A DNA stretch of 64,000 nucleotides, from assembly GCA_963682175.1 (NCBI GenBank), contig OY821791.1, positions 30,254,326 through 30,318,325 of the forward strand, read 5' to 3'. Made by a program: the position numbers and the translations under genes. Of the stretch, positions 58,170-64,000 are shown piece after piece; the stretch's first letter is position 1, and every line of letters starts with the position of its first letter. The notes below the pieces were generated by a model that was given only the letters and a program-made list of their open reading frames with translations, had not been told where the DNA came from and made no database searches. Source of the DNA: Triglochin maritima (lineage: Eukaryota > Streptophyta > Magnoliopsida > Alismatales > Juncaginaceae).

Positions 58170-59045
58170 ATGAAAATTCAAATGAGACAATTATTACATT
58201 TTTAAATTTAGGAGTGCAAAGCAAAATCAAGACATAATTAAGAAGATAAATTGTAATTAACTATTATTTTAATATTGAAAGAACGAATGCGAAAACTTTT
58301 CTAGCACTTTTGAAGGGTGGTGCAAAAATACAGGGCAATAATAGAATAAGCCCGAGGCTTATTTAAGCTCATGTAAGCCCTTGTGATACACGTTGTGGGA
58401 GTAATATAAGTTGTTGAACTGTACAGTATGATCCTTGATAAGTAATATTATTCTGCCACCGTAATATGATATAATATGTTGGAATGAACATGAAAATCGT
58501 GTATTTTTCTAGTAAGCCGTAAGTTGCAATATTAATCATATGTATGTAATATTATTGAATCGGCGTGACATAATATCACATGTTAATTGGAATGAATGTG
58601 AAATATATTTATGCAATATTTTGTAATTTTTATCAAATTGACGTATCCCTATATATGAATCACGAAATCCTTAATTTAATTTTTGATTTGCACATTCAAG
58701 TGACATGGTTGGTCAAAGCTAACTATCAGATTTTTCATTCGACGGTTGGATTTTAAGAACCACAAGAGGACTTCAAACTTTTTGTGTCTGTATTATCAAA
58801 ACTATCTAGAATTTAGATGGTAGTGTGAGTTTAATAAATATTCGACTATTACTTCGTTCATTAGATAATGCATTACTATGTGTACGTAACAAGTAGCTAT
58901 TTGCAAAGAAGAACATGTAGAATATATACATATGGTGATGCGCTTCACATGATACTGACGATTTCCACTCATTTTAAGCTACCTGCAATTTCTAGGTACA
59001 CTCCAAGATATCGAATGAAAACCCTTTACGCTTGGAGGAAGAGAC
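58170..59045. other. AT-rich intergenic DNA
   Basis: No gene or repeat recognised between the plastid insertion and the gypsy LTR. Confidence 0.5.
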
Positions 59046-59049
59046 TTAT

Positions 59050-61008
59050 TGTAATAACCTAAACTAAACATCATAATTAACTAAACCTAAACCTAATTAA
59101 CCTTAATTAATTATGCATGGAGAGCAGGAGGTGTTGGAAGGAGAGGGAGAGGGAGTTGGTTGGCTTAGGTTGGTTAAGGTTTAGGTGAATGATGATTGGA
59201 TTTAAGAGAGGTGAGTTTGCCTATTTAAAGGGCACTTGAGATCAAGTTGACGTTTTGCTTCATTGTTGGATTATCCAGAGAGTGAGAGAGAGGCTTTCGG
59301 AGAAGAAGAAGAAGGAGAGAAGAAGTAAAGAAGAAGAAGAAAGGAAGAAAAGGAGAAGAAGGTGAAGTGTTGAGTTGAAGTAGCCAAAGCTTGGGAGGCT
59401 TCTCCAACCGTCAAAAAGGTATGCCAAATCTTCATTATAACTCACTTGTGCCTTGTGAGTGTTGGGGATCGACGTTGGTGTCGAATTCCCCGTCGGAATT
59501 CAACCAATTCAGAGGTTGAAGACGACGATCGGTCGACCGGTGCCTGTGGGCAGTCGACCGATCCTATTATTATATTGTTGTTTACCCGCGAACGGTCGAA
59601 CGATGTCGTTAGACGGTCGACCGTTATGCCAGATTGTGCGGGAAAAAGGGGATTATACTGTTATCGGTCGAACGGGACCACTTAGCCGGTCGACCGAATA
59701 ACGATGAGAATGGGTCGGTTGGGGATTTTGACTTATTAAACGGTCGAACGTCCTTACCTTGTTCGACCGATCCATTCGATGCTAAGTCGGTTGGGAGCTT
59801 TGACCATCAAAACGGTCGACCGCTCTTTAACTCTCGGTCGACCGACTAAGCATTTAATTAAGCGGTAGAGTGCTTGTGTTGTTTCGGTCGAACTGTATTT
59901 CAGTTCCGGTCGACCGAACGAGACTTGGGCAAAATATTGAAATCCCTGTTATCGGTCGAACGGCCCCTTGGTTCGACCGATCGGATATATATATTATATA
60001 AAAATGGTATAGCGTAGACCTTCCAAACGGTCGACCGCTAGATGACTTTTGTTCGACCGATTGGTCGGTAATTCGGTTGGCGTGGTTCGACCGGTAGATT
60101 TGTTTGTACAGTACTGTGTACTGTGTGGGGGACCGGTCGACCGGTGTGCTTGTAGCGGTCGACCGATCTGCCACAGGTTGGTGGATTTATCCACACGCGA
60201 TCCGTCGATGTCAGGTCGACTACCGGCTCCGAGGCGACGGTTGATTACCGGCTTTGAGAGCTACGGATTTCACCTTCGACGAAGGCGTATTATTGTTGTA
60301 CCTTTTTCCTCTCTTACCGAGCGGGGTGTGAGGGATGTGTACCGTAAACCTTAGGCAGTTTGCGAGGGTTTAGCGGTAGGCCGAGGATGTTCCGGCAGGG
60401 TGCGCGCTAGGCGACTCTTGGGGGAGCAGTAGCTGTCGTCTGACCCGAGTTGTGTATTCGGCGGGCTGACTCGCTCCTTGGGTGCGGCGTGTACCAGGGG
60501 TTCCTTCCTGCACTTTTTGGGGAGCAGTGGTGTCGACTGACCCTTGTGAGGCAGCGGTGGACTGACTTGACCCTAGTGGCAGGAGTGGTTCAGTGCCGCG
60601 GAGGCGGTGAGGGCATTATTGTGGGCCCGAGGCGGATGATCATGTGCATAGCATTGCATTGTATTTAATTCCTTTTTATATTTTAGGAGGTTTGGTATAC
60701 GGGGTTCCTTCAGGGAACTCAGGCATGTTTGTTGTTTGCATTTCAGGTAGCGAGCAGGGTTAGAGTTTGAGGTGGTGACCGAGGACGGTGCCCCCGAGAT
60801 CAGATCCTGTAGTTGTCAGTCTCTTTCTTTTGAGGTGATTACATATTGTATAGCTTTTGTCGTAATCACAGTCAGTCTGTATATTTGACTTCCACGTGGA
60901 TCATATTTATATTATATATGTTGGTTTGTTTCCCGTGACGTGCCCAGTGTTGACCGTTGACGGTCTTTATTATTGTTTAAATTTTCCGCTGTTTTCGGGT
61001 ACGTTACA
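59050..61008 (+). mobile_element. 5' LTR of a Ty3/gypsy (chromovirus, Tekay/Del-like) retrotransposon
   Basis: Begins TGTAATAACC and ends GTACGTTACA, with the primer-binding site three bases further on; length 1,959 bp. It contains a purine-rich GAAGAAGAAG stretch (59,298-59,365), a TATTTAAAG box at 59223, and a 690-bp array of paired CGGTCGACC motifs (59,530-60,170). The second half has GGTTCCTTCAGGGAACTC and GCATTGCATTGTATTTAATT, as in plant Tekay/Del LTRs. The 3' LTR is outside the window, so age cannot be judged. Confidence 0.85.
59530..60170. repeat. Array of paired CGGTCGACCG palindromes in the gypsy LTR
   Basis: About ten pairs occur, e.g. starts 59530/59551, 59813/59835 and 60134/60156 (21, 22 and 22 bp apart). 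One member is often CGGTCGAACG. Pairs recur every 60-70 bp. The motif and its pairing match the arrays in the copia LTRs. Confidence 0.9.
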
Positions 61009-61011
61009 ATT

Positions 61012-61023
61012 TGGTATCAGAGC
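61012..61023 (+). promoter_or_regulatory. Primer-binding site (initiator tRNA-Met)
   Basis: TGGTATCAGAGC, complementary to the 3' end of plant initiator methionine tRNA, lies three bases after the 5' LTR. It is the start site for minus-strand cDNA synthesis. Confidence 0.9.
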
Positions 61024-61131
61024 GTTGATCTCGGCGTACTTGTCTAAAGAAACCACCTTTGAGTTAGGAGTTAGGTCTAGAGGATCATGCATGCACAGAT
61101 TATATTGATATTGTCTTGTTTCCTTTGGCAG

Positions 61132-64000
61132 ATGCCTCCTAGACGGGGGAAGGCGGTTGCCCATACTCGCGGTGAGAGTGAGACTGCGAGGGATGAGGCT
61201 TGGGAGGATGAGCGTCGGACATTGTTCGATACGGTCTGACGTCTGACAGAGATGCTACAGCAGCAGACAGCACAGACTGGGCAGACGGGGACTGGTGCTA
61301 TGCATGACCGGTTTATGCGCCAGCATCCGCCTACCTTTCTGGGGCAGTACGACGCAGAGGCTGCGGAGGAGTGGATCTTCACGATGCAGAAAATCTTCAG
61401 TGCTATTGGTTGTCCTCCAGAGGCGAGAGTGGGCCTGGCTACTTATGTTTTGGGCGGTGCTGCGTCCAACTGGTGGAGGTCCACATCTGCAGTGGTGTTT
61501 GCGGACAGAGATGATATAGCCTGGGAGGAGTTCGTTGGCGAGTTCAACGAGCAGTATTTTCCGCAGCATGTCCAGGATCAGAAGAGGGAGGAGTTTCTGA
61601 GTCTTCAGCAGGGAGACATGACCCTAGCAGGCTACATCGGGAAGTTCAACGCCCTTGAGCGTTACTGTCCCGAGATGTATGTTACACAGGAGCAGAGGGC
61701 AGGGAAGTTCGTCCGAGGGCTCCGGAAGCAGCTGAGGACGAAGGTGCTGACACACATGCCGAGCACGTTGGCCGATGCAGTGAAGAGTGCCTCTGTTCTT
61801 GATCGTGACTACAGGGAGAACTACCAGGATGAGAGGAGGCCATCAGGTAGGTTCTCTGGGAGGCCAGGAGGTCAGACTGGAGGGAATCCGGGCAAGAGGC
61901 CCCGATACGAGGGAGCAGGAGTTGCAGTACCACGACCAGAGCCTTGTGGTACTTGTGGGAGGTTTCACTCCGGGCCGTGCTTCACCCCCGGAGCGTGTCA
62001 TGGTTGTGGCCAGATGGGTCACTTTATCAGGAGCTGTCCGAGCCGAGGAGCTGGACCGAGCAGACCACCGGGCTTACCCGCACCAGGCAGAGGAGGAGGC
62101 GGAGGTAGACCACCTTTCAGACCTCAGCAGGGGCAGCGCACTGGCAGAGTTTTCACCATCCAGGCAGAGGAGGCTCGGGATGGAGGCGCTGTCGTGGAAG
62201 GTACACTTCTTGTCGCAGGTTCAGTAGCTAGGGTGTTATTTGATTGTGGCGCGACACACTCGTTCATCTCAGAGCGATTTGCGGGAGTGTTGGGCTGTAC
62301 CCTTGCGATGTTGACTGCCACTTTGGAGGTCAGCACACCCCTGGGTCTGGTGGGCACTGTGGGGAGATTTGTCCCCGGCGCCACGGTTGTTTCGGGAGAT
62401 CAGGAGTTTCCGGCAGACCTGGTCTTGCTACCGATGGAGGACTTTGATGTCATACTTGGGATGGATTGGCTGTCCCAATATGATGTTCGAGTCTTGTGCC
62501 GTGAGAAGAAGATTTTGATCCCGAGGAATGGTTTGCCTGATATTTTGATTAGAGGGATCAGAAGCAGAGGGGGTCGCATTATTGTATCTGCTGTGAGAGC
62601 TCAGAGACTGTTACAGCAGGGATGTGCAGCTTTTCTGGCGACACTTGTAGTTGCGGAGGCAGAGTCCCAGAGGCTAGAGGACATTGAGGTGGTGCAGGAG
62701 TTCGCGGATGTTTTTCCAGCGGAGATTCCAGGTTTACCACCACACCGAGAGTTGGAGTTCGGCATTGAGTTGGTAGCTGGCACTACACCACAGTCGAAGG
62801 CTCCATACCGGATGGCACCTGCTGAGTTGACAGAGTTGAAGAAGCAGTTGCAGGAGTTGATGGACTCTGGATTTATCAGACCGAGCGTCTCGCCTTGGGG
62901 TGCACCAGTTTTGTTTGTGAAGAAGAAGGACGGATCCTTGAGGATGTGCATAGACTACAGGATGCTGAACCAGGTGACGGTGAAGAATAGGTATCCCTTA
63001 CCTAGGATTGAGGACCTCTTTGACCAGCTGCAGTCAGCGAAGGTTTTCTCGAAGATTGACCTGCGTTCAGGATATCACCAGTTGAGGATCCGAGATGAGG
63101 ACATCCAGAAGACAGCCTTCAGGACGAGATATGGACACTATGAGTTCTTGGTGATGCCATTTGGATTGACGAATGCTCCGGCAACATTCATGGATCTGAT
63201 GCACCGGACGTTCAGGCAGTATATTGATATATTTGTGATTGTCTTCGTGGATGACATTCTGATCTATTCATCAGATATGGAGCAGCACAGAGAGCATTTG
63301 AGGATTGTACTCAGCATCTTGAGGGCTCAGCAGTTATATGCTAAGTTCTCAAAATGCGAGTTTTGGTTGGACAGAGTGGCATTCCTCGGACACATTGTAT
63401 CGGCCGAGGGGATATCGGTGGATCCGGCGAAGGTAGAGGCAGTGACACAGTGGAGGACCCCTACGAGCGTGACAGAGATTAGGAGCTTTGTTGGACTGGC
63501 GGGTTATTACCGTCGCTTCATCAAAGACTTCTCGAGATTGGCAGCACCACTGACGGCTCTGACGCAGAAGGGAGTCACTTTTGTTTGGTCGCAGAAGTGT
63601 GAGGACAGCTTTCAGGAGCTGAAGAGACTGTTGACCACAGCACCAGTTTTATCATTGCCGAGTGGCACGGGTGGATTCGTGATTTATAGCGACGCTTCAG
63701 GTGTTGGCTTAGGATGTGTACTTATGCAGCACGGGAGGGTGATCGCATACGCATCCAGACAGCTGAAGGTCCATGAGAGGAATTACCCGACACATGATTT
63801 GGAGTTAGCAGCAGTGGTTCACGCACTGAAGACCTGGAGACACTATCTTTATGGCGAGCAGTTCGAGGTGTTTACAGATCATCAGAGTCTGAAGTACCTG
63901 TTCTCGCAGAAGGAGCTGAATATGAGGCAGCGCAGATGGCTTGAGTTCATTAAGGACTACGACTTCACTATCTCATACCATCCGGGGAAGGCGAACACAG
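61132..64000 (+). pseudogene. Ty3/gypsy gag-pol polyprotein, partial, one premature stop
   Basis: The frame opens at ATG 61132 (MPPRRGKAV) and stays open to the right edge (956 codons) except for one TGA at 61237-61239 (codon 36), probably CGA in the ancestor. Domains in order: gag capsid region (~55-230), a CCHC knuckle [14 protein letters not shown] (~289), the aspartic protease with FDCGATHSF (Asp371), the reverse transcriptase with FVDDILIYS (Asp707, Asp708), and RNase H with YSDAS (Asp854) and TDHQSL. Integrase and chromodomain would lie beyond the edge. The products would build cytoplasmic particles and copy the element's RNA. Everything after codon 36 looks intact, so the copy is young; an internal start could bypass the stop. 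Confidence 0.85.

Overview
The window is nuclear DNA from a flowering plant. Genes have GT-AG introns and plant-type 5' ends (TATA boxes, AAACCCTAA telo-boxes). Transposable elements of almost every plant class are nested among them, there is a plastid trnV-GAC insertion, and the non-coding DNA is AT-rich. No species can be assigned from the sequence.

Layout. 1-1,010: first coding exon, promoter and intron 1 of an elongation factor 1-beta/delta gene on the minus strand, running off the left edge. 1,085-11,400: a transposon cluster. It holds two hAT copies lying tail to tail (an internally deleted one and a full-length one with a broken transposase), three elements that share a terminal motif containing ACTACTTAAATCGCC, GC-rich palindromic islands, and a decayed Mutator-like fragment with an OTU protease domain. 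11,428-15,940: copia LTRs and a decayed copia reverse transcriptase. 17,233-19,106: an intact two-exon carboxylesterase gene. 19,812-31,127 (minus): an intact 13-exon gene for a 650-residue OB-fold protein of the CDC24/RPA-like type; I reconstructed all splice junctions and they are in phase. 32,464-39,965: an apparently intact 7.5-kb Mutator-like element (MULE) with a 9-bp target duplication, encoding a plant mobile domain protein and a MURA transposase, each behind its own copy of one promoter and leader. 40,459-55,222: Harbinger-type MITEs, LINE relics, a hAT MITE with a perfect 8-bp duplication, and a dispersed repeat pair. 56,196-57,569: a second copia LTR. 57,935-58,165: plastid DNA. 59,050-64,000: 5' LTR, primer-binding site and gag-pol (to RNase H) of a Ty3/gypsy chromovirus-like element cut by the right edge.

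Host genes are three: eEF1B (translation), a carboxylesterase and the OB-fold protein (probably DNA metabolism). They show no operon-like link. The most unusual signals are (i) arrays of paired CGGTCGACCG palindromes, mostly 21-22 bp apart, in the LTRs of both copia and gypsy elements; (ii) the two-gene MULE with a duplicated promoter module and arrays of CCGAGTTC palindromes; (iii) a tandem array of decayed copies of exon 1 inside intron 1 of the OB-fold gene; and (iv) the hAT deletion derivative, whose breakpoint carries templated filler DNA.
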